From Desulfobacterales bacterium (GTDB lineage: Bacteria > Desulfobacterota > Desulfobacteria > Desulfobacterales > JALSRD01): a stretch of 63,437 bases of DNA. The stretch spans positions 1-63,437 of the forward strand of contig JALSRD010000037.1 of the NCBI GenBank assembly GCA_026984935.1. The letters are read 5' to 3'. Position numbers and translations under genes: made by a program. Below are positions 35,546-44,258 of the stretch, piece by piece (the stretch's first letter is position 1; each line of letters begins with the position of its first letter). A model generated the notes under the pieces. The model searched no databases. It was not told the DNA's origin and saw only the letters and a list, made by a program, of their open reading frames with translations.

Positions 35546-35908
35546 TCAGCCCATCGATTTGTGATGGTGCCTGCCTTTCAACTCTTCCACCACCTGGCGG
35601 ACATCCGCCAGGCATCAGCGGCCTTTTGGATTTTTAGCTGCACAATCACACCGCCCGCCCTTCTTCCCAGTCGCAATTGCGGCCATTATCGTTGATTTGC
35701 CGTTGTCCAGATAATCCTGCTCGATTTCCTTCCGGGTATGTTCAAAGCAAAAACAGACCAAGTCGTCACTTTTGAATTTAACTCCGCCCCTTGGCTGATC
35801 AGTTTGCGAACGGTCTGCTCCCTTGTCAACCATCTTCAAAAAATTGTCCCGATCCATCTCTATTTTTCCTATGTTTGATTTGTTTTGATAAAAGCGATTC
35901 ATTTTCAT
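35546..35908 (-). CDS. CopZ N-terminal-type [2Fe-2S] protein, probable selenoprotein read through UGA
   Basis: The frame runs from ATG 35908 (TGATG overlap with the previous gene; ATG 35857 with AGGA upstream is an alternative). VCFCFEHTRKEIEQD and GGRCDCAAKNPKGR match the BFD-like [2Fe-2S] domain of CopZ and the Csac_0668 family. The family normally continues NPxGR-Cys-Cys. Here the first of these codons is TGA (35615-35617), the next is TGC for Cys, and the same frame continues LADVRQVVEELKGRHHHKSMG to a TGA at 35546-35548. The extra 22 residues look like the normal family C-terminus. A perfect hairpin lies just after the TGA. I therefore read it as selenocysteine. A plain stop would leave a protein lacking one conserved Cys pair. 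It ends the mer-like operon. Confidence 0.75.
35593..35612 (-). promoter_or_regulatory. SECIS-like hairpin directly after the in-frame UGA
   Basis: In RNA sense CCUGGCGG-AUGU-CCGCCAGG forms an 8-base perfect stem with a 4-base loop containing GU. It begins two bases after the UGA. Bacterial SECIS elements are coding hairpins just after UGA, but the loop is usually some 15 or more bases away, so this one is close. A second weaker stem (GGUGGUG with CACCAUC) lies further down. Confidence 0.45.
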
Positions 35909-36441
35909 CAATACGCCATATAATAATCAGCCGCGATTCTTAGTTCAACCATCTCCTTCAAGGTAACCGGTTTAAAGAATTTGGCGGAGACTTTTTTCAG
36001 TGGATTATCCGGCGTGCCGATTTTCGAAACAATCAAGTAGCCGGTGTTAATATAAAATTTCACGCCCCGGTCTTTTAGCATATTCAGAAAAGCGCCATAC
36101 GTCTGCGGAACTTTGCCGAGGTCGACACCAAACTGTTTTGACATTGCCTGACGCAGGTTTGGCGGGATTTTGTATCCCTGGATATCATCTTTGCCGCTCC
36201 AGCCGACCTTGTAAGTGTTAATGGCATCGGCGTCGACCAGGACGTTTACCTTGTAACCGGATTCCAGTGCCGCCCACATGATATTATAGGCCACGCATAT
36301 CTGGGCGTCATCTTTTTTCAACCCGGTTTTCAAATGGACCATAAACGTCTTTTTGCCTTCACCGGCCAAAGACGCCAATGGGACAGACAAAACGCAGATA
36401 ACGGTAAATAGCGCGCTAAAAGCCATCATATTTTTTCTCAT
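35908..36441 (-). CDS. Exported DsrE-like protein
   Basis: One hundred and seventy-seven residues. Signal peptide at 1-26 (ending PLASLAG). The mature part has a DsrE/peroxiredoxin-like start (FMVHLKTGLKKDDAQICVAYNIMWAALESG) and VNVLVDADAI. The single Cys in AQICVAYN is the only thiol in the mature chain. It lies 66 bases after merA and overlaps the [2Fe-2S] protein gene. A role in periplasmic sulfur or mercury handling is inferred from position. AAGGAGAAC precedes the ATG. Confidence 0.8.
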   Translation of the reverse strand: MRKNMMAFSALFTVICVLSVPLASLAGEGKKTFMVHLKTGLKKDDAQICVAYNIMWAALESGYKVNVLVDADAINTYKVGWSGKDDIQGYKIPPNLRQAMSKQFGVDLGKVPQTYGAFLNMLKDRGVKFYINTGYLIVSKIGTPDNPLKKVSAKFFKPVTLKEMVELRIAADYYMAY

Positions 36442-36507
36442 GGCCGTTCTCCTTATCTTATGAATATCAATCCGGTTTTACGCAGATTGCAAAAACAATT
36501 GATTCGC

Positions 36508-37911
36508 TTAAACACAGCAACTCAGCCTGGATACGTCTTTCTTGAAGGAAAGCGCCGCTATTTTTAAGGACTCCGCCAGGGTCGGAAACATGGGCAAGGA
36601 GTTGATCACATCATCTAGGGTGTTTTTGTTTTTCACCAGCATCATGGCCTCGGCAATCAGCTCCCCGGCATCCGGTGCCAGGATATGAACCCCCATGATT
36701 GCTTCGGTCAAAGGATGAACGGTCATGTTGATCAGTCCCTCGGATCTGTTCATCAGAATGGCCCGCGGAAGGCTTTCAAAGGAAACCGTGCGGCAGTTGC
36801 AGGTGCCCAACCGCTGCATCTGGTCCGCTTCCGTCAGCCCGACACCGGCCAGCTGAGGGTCGGTAAAAACCGTAAACGGCACCGTATCGTAATCGATGCT
36901 GTCCGTGGAACCGTTCAGCGCGTTGCCGGCGGCCAGGGTACCTTCTCTGCCGGCCGTTGGCTCAAAACGGGCTGGTTGGTTGGTGACATCTCCAATGGCA
37001 AAAATATGCGCCTGAGAAGTCTGAAAGGTTTCGTTGACCACAACTGCCTGTCTTGCGTTGACCTCGACCCCGGCAACATCGAGCCCCAGGCCCTCGGTAT
37101 TGGGATTTCTGCCGGTGGCCAAAAGAATTTCGTCGGCGGTGACCGTGAGCTCTTGGCCATCAACGGAGATGGCCAGCGTCTTCTTCCCGTTTTGCATTCG
37201 CGCATGCCGGAATGCTTCGGCGGTGATGATGTCAATACCCTCGGCCTTCAGCACCACCGCCAGGCGGCGGGTCAGTTCCGGCTCGGCAAACCGCAAAATT
37301 CCGGGGCTCCTTTTAACCACCGTCACCCTGCTGCCGAAACGGGCAAACATCTGAGCGAATTCGATGCCGACCGGACCCGCACCGATAACCATCAGTTCTG
37401 TGGGCAGGTGCCGGAGTTCCAAGGCTTCGACATGCGTAATATACCCGGTTTCCCGGATGCCTTTAATGGGCGGCACCACAGCCTTGGAGCCCGTGGCGAT
37501 AATAACCTTATCAGCCCGGAAGGTTTCACTGTTCACCCGAACTTCAGTGTCTGAGGTAAAACTTGCGAAGCCTTCTGTAAATCTGACTTTTTCAAGTCTA
37601 CCCAGCACTTTGGCATACTTCTCTCGCCGCATGCGCTCGACCAGGGCCAGCGCATCTTCCATGAGTGCTCTAAAGTCAAATTTTTCAACTTCAAACTCTA
37701 TTCCCGGCATCCTATGGTTTTGTGCCAGATGCAAAAGTTCGCCGGCCCGCAGCAACCGCTTGGAAGGTACACAGCCCACATTGACACAGGTGCCACCCAA
37801 TGGCAGTCCGGCATTAATCATAACTGTCCTGGCTTTCAGTTCATTGGCCCGAATGGCGGCGGCGAAACCGCCAGCCCCACCACCGATGATAATCATGTCA
37901 TAGGTTTGCAT
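36508..37911 (-). CDS. merA: Mercuric reductase-type flavoprotein
   Basis: Four hundred and sixty-seven residues from ATG 37911 (AAGGAG upstream). FAD motif IIIGGGAGGFAAAIRA, the redox pair GTCVNVGCVPSK (Cys42, Cys47), an NADPH motif MVIGAGPVGIEFAQ, and the C-terminal vicinal pair Cys465-Cys466 that is diagnostic of MerA among disulfide reductases. It reduces Hg(II) to volatile Hg(0) in the cytoplasm with NADPH. No N-terminal HMA (NmerA) domain is present. It is divergent from the sigma/anti-sigma/MerTP operon. Confidence 0.92.
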   Translation of the reverse strand: MQTYDMIIIGGGAGGFAAAIRANELKARTVMINAGLPLGGTCVNVGCVPSKRLLRAGELLHLAQNHRMPGIEFEVEKFDFRALMEDALALVERMRREKYAKVLGRLEKVRFTEGFASFTSDTEVRVNSETFRADKVIIATGSKAVVPPIKGIRETGYITHVEALELRHLPTELMVIGAGPVGIEFAQMFARFGSRVTVVKRSPGILRFAEPELTRRLAVVLKAEGIDIITAEAFRHARMQNGKKTLAISVDGQELTVTADEILLATGRNPNTEGLGLDVAGVEVNARQAVVVNETFQTSQAHIFAIGDVTNQPARFEPTAGREGTLAAGNALNGSTDSIDYDTVPFTVFTDPQLAGVGLTEADQMQRLGTCNCRTVSFESLPRAILMNRSEGLINMTVHPLTEAIMGVHILAPDAGELIAEAMMLVKNKNTLDDVINSLPMFPTLAESLKIAALSFKKDVSRLSCCV

Positions 37912-37945
37912 GTGTTGCTCCTTCTTCCTTTCCGGGCGTACACTG

Positions 37946-37973
37946 ATTATACGATTCTCAACGGCAATCGTAA
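37946..37973 (-). promoter_or_regulatory. Probable promoter of merA operon
   Basis: On the minus strand TTACGA (37968-37973), 16 bases, TATAAT (37946-37951). The -10 is perfect and the -35 moderate. No MerR-type 19-base spacer dyad is seen. On the plus strand toward the sigma gene I could not choose between several AT-rich boxes. Confidence 0.4.
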
Positions 37974-38058
37974 CGTTTTTTATATTGCCATATACCCCTA
38001 GCGGCGCATAGGATGCCGCTGACGGCCGGACCGGACACCTTTTAGCGAGAATACAGTC

Positions 38059-38622
38059 ATGCAAAACGTCTTCAGGCCCACCGATGAGCAGCTCATGCTC
38101 GCTCTTAAAGCAGGAGACATAGCCGCTTTTGAAACCCTTTACGACCGCTATAACAAACGCCTGTTTCGTTATATCCTGCGGTTTGTAACCCAAAGGGAAG
38201 TCGCTGAAGATATTTTGCAGGAGACTTTTTTACGGATCCTGAAGCACCGAAAAGTTTATTTGGAAAAGTCCCGCTTTTCGACCTACCTGTTCACCATCGC
38301 CCGAAACCTCTGTTTTGACAATTTAAAATCCTGGCAGGTCAGACATCTGAATGCAAACCAGGCAGACACAATCGAGCGCACTGGTGATGCCTATCAAGAT
38401 TCCCATAAGTCACTGGAAGACCGTGAAATGGGGAAAATCCTCCAAAAAGCCATCGACAATCTTCCGGCAGATCAAAGAGAGATACTCACGTTGAGTAAAT
38501 TCAGCGGGCTGTCCTACGAGGAGATCGCGCAGATTGTGGGATGCACACCTGCCGCGGCAAAGCAAAAAGCATACAGGGCGCTGCTCGGCCTGAAACGGGA
38601 CCTGAAAAGTTTTAAAACCTAA
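38059..38622 (+). CDS. ECF-type RNA polymerase sigma factor
   Basis: One hundred and eighty-seven residues. Region 2 is clear (AFETLYDRYNKRLFRYILRFVTQREVAEDILQETFLRI), as is region 4 (LPADQREILTLSKFSGLSYEEIAQIVGCTPAAAKQKAYRAL). It precedes its anti-sigma factor by 56 bases. It probably transcribes this operon and perhaps the divergent merA operon. No MerR regulator is present in the locus. Confidence 0.92.
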   Translation: MQNVFRPTDEQLMLALKAGDIAAFETLYDRYNKRLFRYILRFVTQREVAEDILQETFLRILKHRKVYLEKSRFSTYLFTIARNLCFDNLKSWQVRHLNANQADTIERTGDAYQDSHKSLEDREMGKILQKAIDNLPADQREILTLSKFSGLSYEEIAQIVGCTPAAAKQKAYRALLGLKRDLKSFKT

Positions 38623-38678
38623 AAATACCTCCGTTACTTTTTGGCCGCAGGATCGTATAAATGGCAAAGGGGTGGCCC

Positions 38679-39356
38679 ATGGACTGTGAATCCCTAAAAA
38701 ACTATATTCCGTCAATCTTGTCCGGCGATGTTTCCGAGGATGAGCATCGTCGGGCAGCGCATCACCTGCAGACGTGCCGCCAGTGCCGCCATGCAGAAGC
38801 GGAAATGGCGCACATCTGGTCGCTGCTGGATCGTGTCGGAAGTCAGGAGCCGTCGAAAGCGGTGAAATCCCGCCTGATGGCAGCAGCCCAAGTGGAATTG
38901 GGGAATATGCCCCCTGCTTGGTGGAAAATGCTGCTACGGCCATCCTTTTTTAGAACCGTTTCGTCGGCGCTGGGGCTGTCGTTAATCATCAGCCTGATTT
39001 TTCCATATGACAGGGCCGTGGCGCTGTGTGAACAGAACATCTTGAATGGTGGTATCTTTGCCTTCCTGCCGCAAGACCTTGTGTATTTTTTGCTGGGCGT
39101 GCTTTACGGCCTGGTTCCCGTGGCGCTTGCCGAATTTTTCTGCTCAAAGACCATTATGGATCGCCCCGGTGTGATGGGATTCGGTGCCGGGCTGGTTACG
39201 GCGGCCTTTCTGATTCCGTTTTTCGTCGTCCAGTGCCCGCAGTTTACATTCAGCCTGGTTCTGACCATGGTTTTGGGAATCACCGCCGGGGCAATGGCAG
39301 GAGGCCTGGGGACATCAATGGCCCTGAACAGGTTAAAAAGAGTGACTTCCCGGTGA
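38679..39356 (+). CDS. Zinc-finger anti-sigma factor with membrane domain
   Basis: Two hundred and twenty-five residues from ATG 38679, which has AAAGGGG upstream (ATG 38661 is less likely). The N-terminal ZAS motif is HHLQTCRQC (His-x3-Cys-x2-Cys). Residues 85-225 form four or five membrane helices. It should hold the ECF sigma factor at the membrane until a signal, perhaps thiol or metal stress, releases it; a zinc-thiol finger is a natural target for Hg(II). This trigger is inference. Confidence 0.85.
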   Translation: MDCESLKNYIPSILSGDVSEDEHRRAAHHLQTCRQCRHAEAEMAHIWSLLDRVGSQEPSKAVKSRLMAAAQVELGNMPPAWWKMLLRPSFFRTVSSALGLSLIISLIFPYDRAVALCEQNILNGGIFAFLPQDLVYFLLGVLYGLVPVALAEFFCSKTIMDRPGVMGFGAGLVTAAFLIPFFVVQCPQFTFSLVLTMVLGITAGAMAGGLGTSMALNRLKRVTSR

Positions 39357-39424
39357 TTCGGCATTTGCCGACGCGCTTTGTTTTTTCTACATACCCTGTT
39401 TCTTATGGTTGAGGAGCTGAAAAA

Positions 39425-40039
39425 ATGAAAAAAATAAACGCATCAAATTCAAAGGGGAACATAGGCCTGCTCGGCGCGGGCATAGCCGCCTTTTTTGCCT
39501 CCATATGCTGTGTCGGGCCGCTGGTGCTCCTGTCTTTGGGAATAAGCGGCGCCTGGATAGGAAACTTCAGTGCCCTGGAAGCCTACCGGCCGCTGTTTAT
39601 GGCCATCACGCTAGCCTTTCTGGGATTCGCCTTTTATCAGGTTTACCAAAGGCCTGGGGCAATGCTGATCGATGGCGACGAGGATTGCGGATGTCCGACG
39701 AATAAAAGAAGAAGCAAGTTTATGCTCTGGGGCGTAACCATCTTCATTGCAGCCCTGTTTGCTTTTCCTTATCTGTCTCCAGTCGTACTGGCCGACAATC
39801 CCGATAACGGTGAGATGCGCCTCGAAAGGGCGGTATTAGACATTGATAATATGACCTGTTCTTCTTGCACTGTAACGGTAAACAGAAGTTTAACCAGGAT
39901 AGACGGCGTCAAAGAGGCCAAGGTTACTCTTAAACCGCCGGTGGCCGTCGTTTTCTTTGATCCATCAAAAGTCTCCCAACAAGTGCTCGTAACCGCAACA
40001 ACCAATGCCGGATATCCATCTTCGGTGCGAAAAAAATGA
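39425..40039 (+). CDS. Mercury transporter MerT-MerP fusion
   Basis: Two hundred and four residues. The MerT part has SICCVGPLV (Cys28-Cys29) in helix 1, and a cytoplasmic DCGCP pair (Cys88, Cys90). After a third helix the chain continues into an HMA domain with MTCSSC (Cys145, Cys148), as in MerP. MerTP fusions import Hg(II) for reduction by MerA. GAGGAGCTG precedes the ATG. It is the last gene of the sigma/anti-sigma operon. Confidence 0.9.
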   Translation: MKKINASNSKGNIGLLGAGIAAFFASICCVGPLVLLSLGISGAWIGNFSALEAYRPLFMAITLAFLGFAFYQVYQRPGAMLIDGDEDCGCPTNKRRSKFMLWGVTIFIAALFAFPYLSPVVLADNPDNGEMRLERAVLDIDNMTCSSCTVTVNRSLTRIDGVKEAKVTLKPPVAVVFFDPSKVSQQVLVTATTNAGYPSSVRKK

Positions 40040-40052
40040 GATATTGTGCAAT

Positions 40053-40076
40053 CCCAACTTCTAGCGAGTTGTTGGG
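40053..40076 (+). terminator. Weak stem-loop after merTP
   Basis: CCCAAC and GTTGGG flank 12 bases that include AACT/AGTT, 13 bases after the merTP stop. The T-tract is poor (TTAAGGTTT), so termination here is uncertain. Confidence 0.35.
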
Positions 40077-40245
40077 TTAAGGTTTGGCCAAAAGGAGCGG
40101 ATTGTTCGATCTTGCGCTGTCTTGGTTTCAGATGTGCATTGACAAATAGGGAAAACCAGATGGCATCTAGGGCATGACAATGCCCGCCCGCATAACCTAT
40201 ATGTGGTGGGCGCCATCTCCCGGAAACGATGCGGCCGGTTTGAAA

Positions 40246-41988
40246 TCATATGATCAGCCGCACACCGCCCAGGTCTTCGATGCGGTAGGGAAAGTGATCG
40301 CCGGGAGAGCCGATGAACATGAAATTGATGGGGATATTCCATTTTTTGGACAGTTCGCGCACCAGTGCGGGTCCGAAAGTCCCCTCGCGTTTGACGAACT
40401 CGATCTCGATTTCCGGGTACTGACGGTTGAGCACGTCCAGATCATTCAAAAAGCTGTCCGGGACATCGGCGTCATCTTCGAGGATGGTGACGATCTTCAA
40501 CCGGTTGGTCTGCTCGTTTTTTTTGATGTAGAGCATCACCTTGTTGAGCGTCGCCACGTCGTCGCCCTTGGTGAAAAAGACGAATTCCTGGGAGTTGATC
40601 TTGTCGATCAGGTCCAGAATTTTCGAATTGGTCGTCAGTACGAACCTGCGAATGGGGTCGAACAGGTGCCGGATCAGTGAAAACAGGAACCTCAGGATGG
40701 CCGTGCGCTTGAGCATCACCACGACCACCAGGATGGTCGGGATGAAGTACTGGAAAAAGACGACCAGGTAGGGCGGGTTCATGACGGCGTTGCCGACGAT
40801 GGCCGCGCCCACCGCCATAACCGCAATCAAAAGCGCCGGCCAGGAGGCCTTTTCAGGCCTGGGCAGCTTGGCGCGCTTGATTTTGAGCAGGATATTGCCG
40901 ACGGCGAAGAGCACCATCACCGACAGGAAGGAGATCGTGTAGACGCCGGCCAGCGCCCCCAGCCGGCCGCCGGTGATAAAGAGGATCGAGCTGCTCAGCA
41001 GAAAGAACATGATCATGATGCGGTACGAGCTGCCGCGGCGGTTTTTTTTGAGCAAAAACTGCGGCATCACCCGGTCCAACGTCATGCGTTCGATGAGCCC
41101 GCCGACCCCGACGTAGGACGTCAGTACGGCGCCGCTCAGCACCAGCGCGGCGTCCACGGAGATGAGCACCGACAGCCAGGGTCCGCCGGCGATGGCGCCC
41201 ATGTAGGACAAAAGAGCCTCCTGATGCCCCGGCACGTCGCCGCTGGCGATCACGCAAAGCGCCAGAAAGGCCATCAGGGGGTTGAAGAAGCTGACCACCA
41301 CCCACATGTTGCGCAGCGTTTTGGGAAACACGCCGCGCTCCTGCTCCTCAACGAAATTGGCCGAACTTTCAAACCCCGAGATGCCCAGCATGGCGGCCGA
41401 AAAGCCGAAAAACAGGGCCTTCGAGAAGCTGCCGTGAAGCGGCGCGGCGTAATTGCTGCGCAAAATATCCAGGCCGTGGCCGAGGATGAAAACACCGGCA
41501 GCGGCAGCCAGAACGGTCAAGGAGAGCAGGTGGGTGATGAAAATGGCCACCGCCGCCCTGGAGGACTCGCCGATGCCCAGGATCGTCAGGCCCATGAAAG
41601 CCGCCAGCAGCGCCACCGTGGCCGGTATCACCGGCAGTCCGCTCCAGAGGCCGTGCGCGTAGTGCATGGCTTCGGAGGCCGAGATGACCGCCGTGGCCAT
41701 GTAGGACAAAAGGGTCAGGGTGGCGGCCAGCGAGGCTGTGGCCTTGCTGGTGGTATTGAGCAGCGCGTTGTAGGCGCCGCCGTTTAACGGCAGGGCACCG
41801 ACGACTTCGCCGTAAATGCTGCGGAACAGAAACAGTACGAAGGCCACGATGAGCAGCGCCAGCCAGGCGTACTGCCCGGCGTAGAGGATCGCCAGCGCCG
41901 AAACGTACAGGCAGGAGGAACTGATGTCGTTGCCGCAGATGGCCGTGGCCGGCAGCTCTTTGAGTTTCTGGATGGGCCTGTGGTCCAT
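40246..41988 (-). CDS. APC-superfamily permease with C-terminal cytoplasmic domain
   Basis: Five hundred and eighty residues from ATG 41988; an upstream frame to 42060 would overlap the UbiA gene. Twelve membrane helices fill residues 15-435, with the APC pattern (SSSCLYVSALAI, GFESSANFVEEQERGVFPKTLRNM). A soluble C-terminal domain of about 140 residues (from TNSKILDLIDKIN) ends in a USP-like alternating pattern. Similar transporters carry amino acids or potassium; the cargo is unknown. It may be cotranscribed with UbiA (52-base gap). Confidence 0.85.
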   Translation of the reverse strand: MDHRPIQKLKELPATAICGNDISSSCLYVSALAILYAGQYAWLALLIVAFVLFLFRSIYGEVVGALPLNGGAYNALLNTTSKATASLAATLTLLSYMATAVISASEAMHYAHGLWSGLPVIPATVALLAAFMGLTILGIGESSRAAVAIFITHLLSLTVLAAAAGVFILGHGLDILRSNYAAPLHGSFSKALFFGFSAAMLGISGFESSANFVEEQERGVFPKTLRNMWVVVSFFNPLMAFLALCVIASGDVPGHQEALLSYMGAIAGGPWLSVLISVDAALVLSGAVLTSYVGVGGLIERMTLDRVMPQFLLKKNRRGSSYRIMIMFFLLSSSILFITGGRLGALAGVYTISFLSVMVLFAVGNILLKIKRAKLPRPEKASWPALLIAVMAVGAAIVGNAVMNPPYLVVFFQYFIPTILVVVVMLKRTAILRFLFSLIRHLFDPIRRFVLTTNSKILDLIDKINSQEFVFFTKGDDVATLNKVMLYIKKNEQTNRLKIVTILEDDADVPDSFLNDLDVLNRQYPEIEIEFVKREGTFGPALVRELSKKWNIPINFMFIGSPGDHFPYRIEDLGGVRLII

Positions 41989-42040
41989 GATGCTCGCTTC
42001 GTTTATGCGCCGCAGCGGCGGCTGAAATTTCTGCAATCCG

Positions 42041-42970
42041 TCAGGAAACCATCCGTACAACGACGATCAGCAACAGCGCCGCCGGGTAGTAACTGGCGCG
42101 GTTGAACAGTTTAAGGGCGCGGGCGCGCGTGCGCACGCGCAGCAGCCGGACGGACGGCCATATGAGCAGCGGCACACCGACGGCGGCGGCCGCGGCAACA
42201 TCCGCCATGCCGCGGGCGGCCGGTGCCAACCAGAACAACACCGCGCTTTCGGCAACGGCCAGAAACAAAAAGACGACGATGAGCACCGCCGCACGTTCCG
42301 GGCCGATGCGCACCGGCAGGGTGCAGGCGTCCTGGCAGCGGTCTTCCTCCACATCCGACCAGTCATTGGGGATGTTCTGCCCGCCGATTTCCCAAAAGAA
42401 CAAGCACATGCCAAGGGCTCCTAAAAAGGACGGCGAGGGATGCGGGTCCACGGCAAAAACCGCGGCCAGCGCACCCAGGGTCTTGACCACTCCGCTGACA
42501 AAGACCCGCAGCCAGCTGAAATGCAAAAGCAGGCAATAAAACGCCTCCAGCAGACAGCCGGCGGCAAAAATCAGCGCACAGACCGGATTCAGCAGGTAGG
42601 CACCGGCCAGCGCCACCAGGGCCCATCCCAGCGCCCAGATCAGCCCGGACCGCAAGCTGAGCAGCCCCCGGGCCATGGGATGGCGCACCAGCAGCGCATC
42701 GATATCCTGGCCGCGGCATACATCCGGCTCCCGGCAAAGCTGGGCGCGGTCGCTGCGCAGGTCGACGATGTCGTTCAGCGCATAAACCGCCGTGTAGCCG
42801 GCGAAAGCGGTGATCAGGCCCAGGAGCGCCACCGGTGCCGGCGGCAGGCCGCCCAGCCACAGCAGGGCCGCAAAAACCGGGGTGGTCATGTCGATCAGCC
42901 CGTGGGGCGTGCGTGACATGGCCAGGAAGAGCTTCAGCTGTTTTCCAGCATCCGTGCGGGTTAAATTCAT
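42041..42970 (-). CDS. UbiA-family membrane prenyltransferase
   Basis: About 309 residues and nine membrane helices. The two Asp-rich motifs are NDIVDLRSD (helix 2-3 loop) and NDWSDVEED (helix 6-7 loop). Such enzymes attach a prenyl chain to quinone, haem or lipid precursors. The acceptor is not evident; a menaquinone or unusual lipid route is possible. The start at 42970 is chosen for family length, with an open frame to 43045. Confidence 0.85.
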   Translation of the reverse strand: MNLTRTDAGKQLKLFLAMSRTPHGLIDMTTPVFAALLWLGGLPPAPVALLGLITAFAGYTAVYALNDIVDLRSDRAQLCREPDVCRGQDIDALLVRHPMARGLLSLRSGLIWALGWALVALAGAYLLNPVCALIFAAGCLLEAFYCLLLHFSWLRVFVSGVVKTLGALAAVFAVDPHPSPSFLGALGMCLFFWEIGGQNIPNDWSDVEEDRCQDACTLPVRIGPERAAVLIVVFLFLAVAESAVLFWLAPAARGMADVAAAAAVGVPLLIWPSVRLLRVRTRARALKLFNRASYYPAALLLIVVVRMVS

Positions 42971-43235
42971 CGCCAGCTGCACGTTAAATCCTGCCGTGTT
43001 GCCAAACGGCAAAGCGCAAGTTTCCAGAAAGCGGAGCCGAAACACATATGGCGCGGCTGGAACGCAACTTTTTGCGAATCGGCCCGCCAGGGTTTACAGC
43101 CCTTTCGCAAACGGGTATATGTTGGCGGTCTGCTGCGGCCGGGCGTACACGTTCCGGCCGGATCGGCATCATCCGGACGGCCGCGTTAAATACCGCGTTC
43201 GCGCCAAAACCGACAACCATCGAAGTGCCACGGCC

Positions 43236-43922
43236 ATGCCCCGACCCGATCTGTATCCCATGTTCCTGCTGGGCCTGCTGGGCAGCGGGCACTGCATCGG
43301 CATGTGCGGCCCGCTGGTGTTCGCTTTTCCGGCACGCACCGGGAAGTTCTTGGCGCACCTGCTCTACCACACAGGGCGCATCTGCACCTATGTACTCATC
43401 GGCGCCGTGGTGGGCGCCATCGGCGCCGGCCTGACCGCCGCAGGGCCGCTAGATCCTGCGGCCGTGCAGCGCCTCAACGCCATGCGTGCCGGACTGAACA
43501 TCATCGCCGCCTTGTTTCTGGCCGGATTCGGTTTATCGCGTCTGGGCCTTTTGCCCGAACCGGCATGGATGGCCTTGGCCGCGCCCAGCCGGATTCCTGG
43601 CTTTCGCAAAGTGGCGACTGCCGCCGTGGACCATAAATCTCCGCCGGCGATCTTCGTTCTGGGGCTCCTGCTCGGTTTGCTGCCCTGCGGCCTCTCCTGG
43701 GCCGCTTTCGCGCGCGTACTGCCCTGCGGCAGCGGGTTGGCGGGCGGCATCCTGCTGCTGGCCTTCGGGCTGGGAACGCTGCCCGGCCTGTTGCTGCTGG
43801 GCACCGGCGCCTCCGCCGTCGTGCGCCGCTACCGGCGCACTTCGGACATTCTGGCCGGCCTGCTGATGCTCGCCATGGCCGTTAAAATCGGCATCCGGCT
43901 TGCCGTGCAGCTAAGCGCATAG
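43236..43922 (+). CDS. TauE/SafE-like (DsbD_2) six-helix membrane protein
   Basis: Two hundred and twenty-eight residues with six or seven helices. The motif LLGSGHCIGMCGPLV and the second-half GLLLGLLPCGLSWAAFA are those of the sulfite exporter-like/urease-accessory-like family PF13386. The Cys in each half could shuttle electrons or metal. A link with copper delivery is known for relatives but is not shown here. It is divergent from UbiA. Confidence 0.82.
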   Translation: MPRPDLYPMFLLGLLGSGHCIGMCGPLVFAFPARTGKFLAHLLYHTGRICTYVLIGAVVGAIGAGLTAAGPLDPAAVQRLNAMRAGLNIIAALFLAGFGLSRLGLLPEPAWMALAAPSRIPGFRKVATAAVDHKSPPAIFVLGLLLGLLPCGLSWAAFARVLPCGSGLAGGILLLAFGLGTLPGLLLLGTGASAVVRRYRRTSDILAGLLMLAMAVKIGIRLAVQLSA

Positions 43923-43954
43923 CCGGCGGCGGCCGCTGCATCCTCGAACGGCTG

Positions 43955-44164
43955 CTACTCCTTCATGCGGCACGCCTTGTCCCACTCGGGGCAGGCGTCC
44001 TTCATCTGGGTGTCGAAATGCGCCAGACACTCGCTGCATTCCATTTCGACGTTGGGTACGTCACCGTAACGTTTTTTCATCTCCTCGGCGGAAAGCACCG
44101 TCACGCCGCTGCAGCCGCACTGGGGACAGGCGGTTTTAATGGTGTACTTTTTCTTTTCAGTCAT
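43955..44164 (-). CDS. Small zinc-ribbon protein
   Basis: Sixty-nine residues. Two Cys pairs, CPQCGC and CSEC, about 25 residues apart, make a zinc ribbon. The C-terminus adds two more Cys. GGGAGGGAA precedes ATG 44164. It may bind nucleic acid or act as a metal adaptor; no name is warranted. Confidence 0.7.
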   Translation of the reverse strand: MTEKKKYTIKTACPQCGCSGVTVLSAEEMKKRYGDVPNVEMECSECLAHFDTQMKDACPEWDKACRMKE

Positions 44165-44258
44165 GGGTTTCCCTCCCACTGGTGGTTTGGGTTTATGGGG
44201 CTATGGGACCTCACGGATGACCGCCGCCGTGCCGGTTCACCGACCTCCGGCCAAGTGC

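Noticed and set aside
35367-35615. Minus-strand open frame across the region after the UGA
   Set aside because: It is in another frame from the [2Fe-2S] protein and shows no domain, while the in-frame continuation matches the family.
37980-38058. MerR-type operator with 19-base spacer in the mer gap
   Set aside because: No such dyad could be found; only AT-rich boxes are present.
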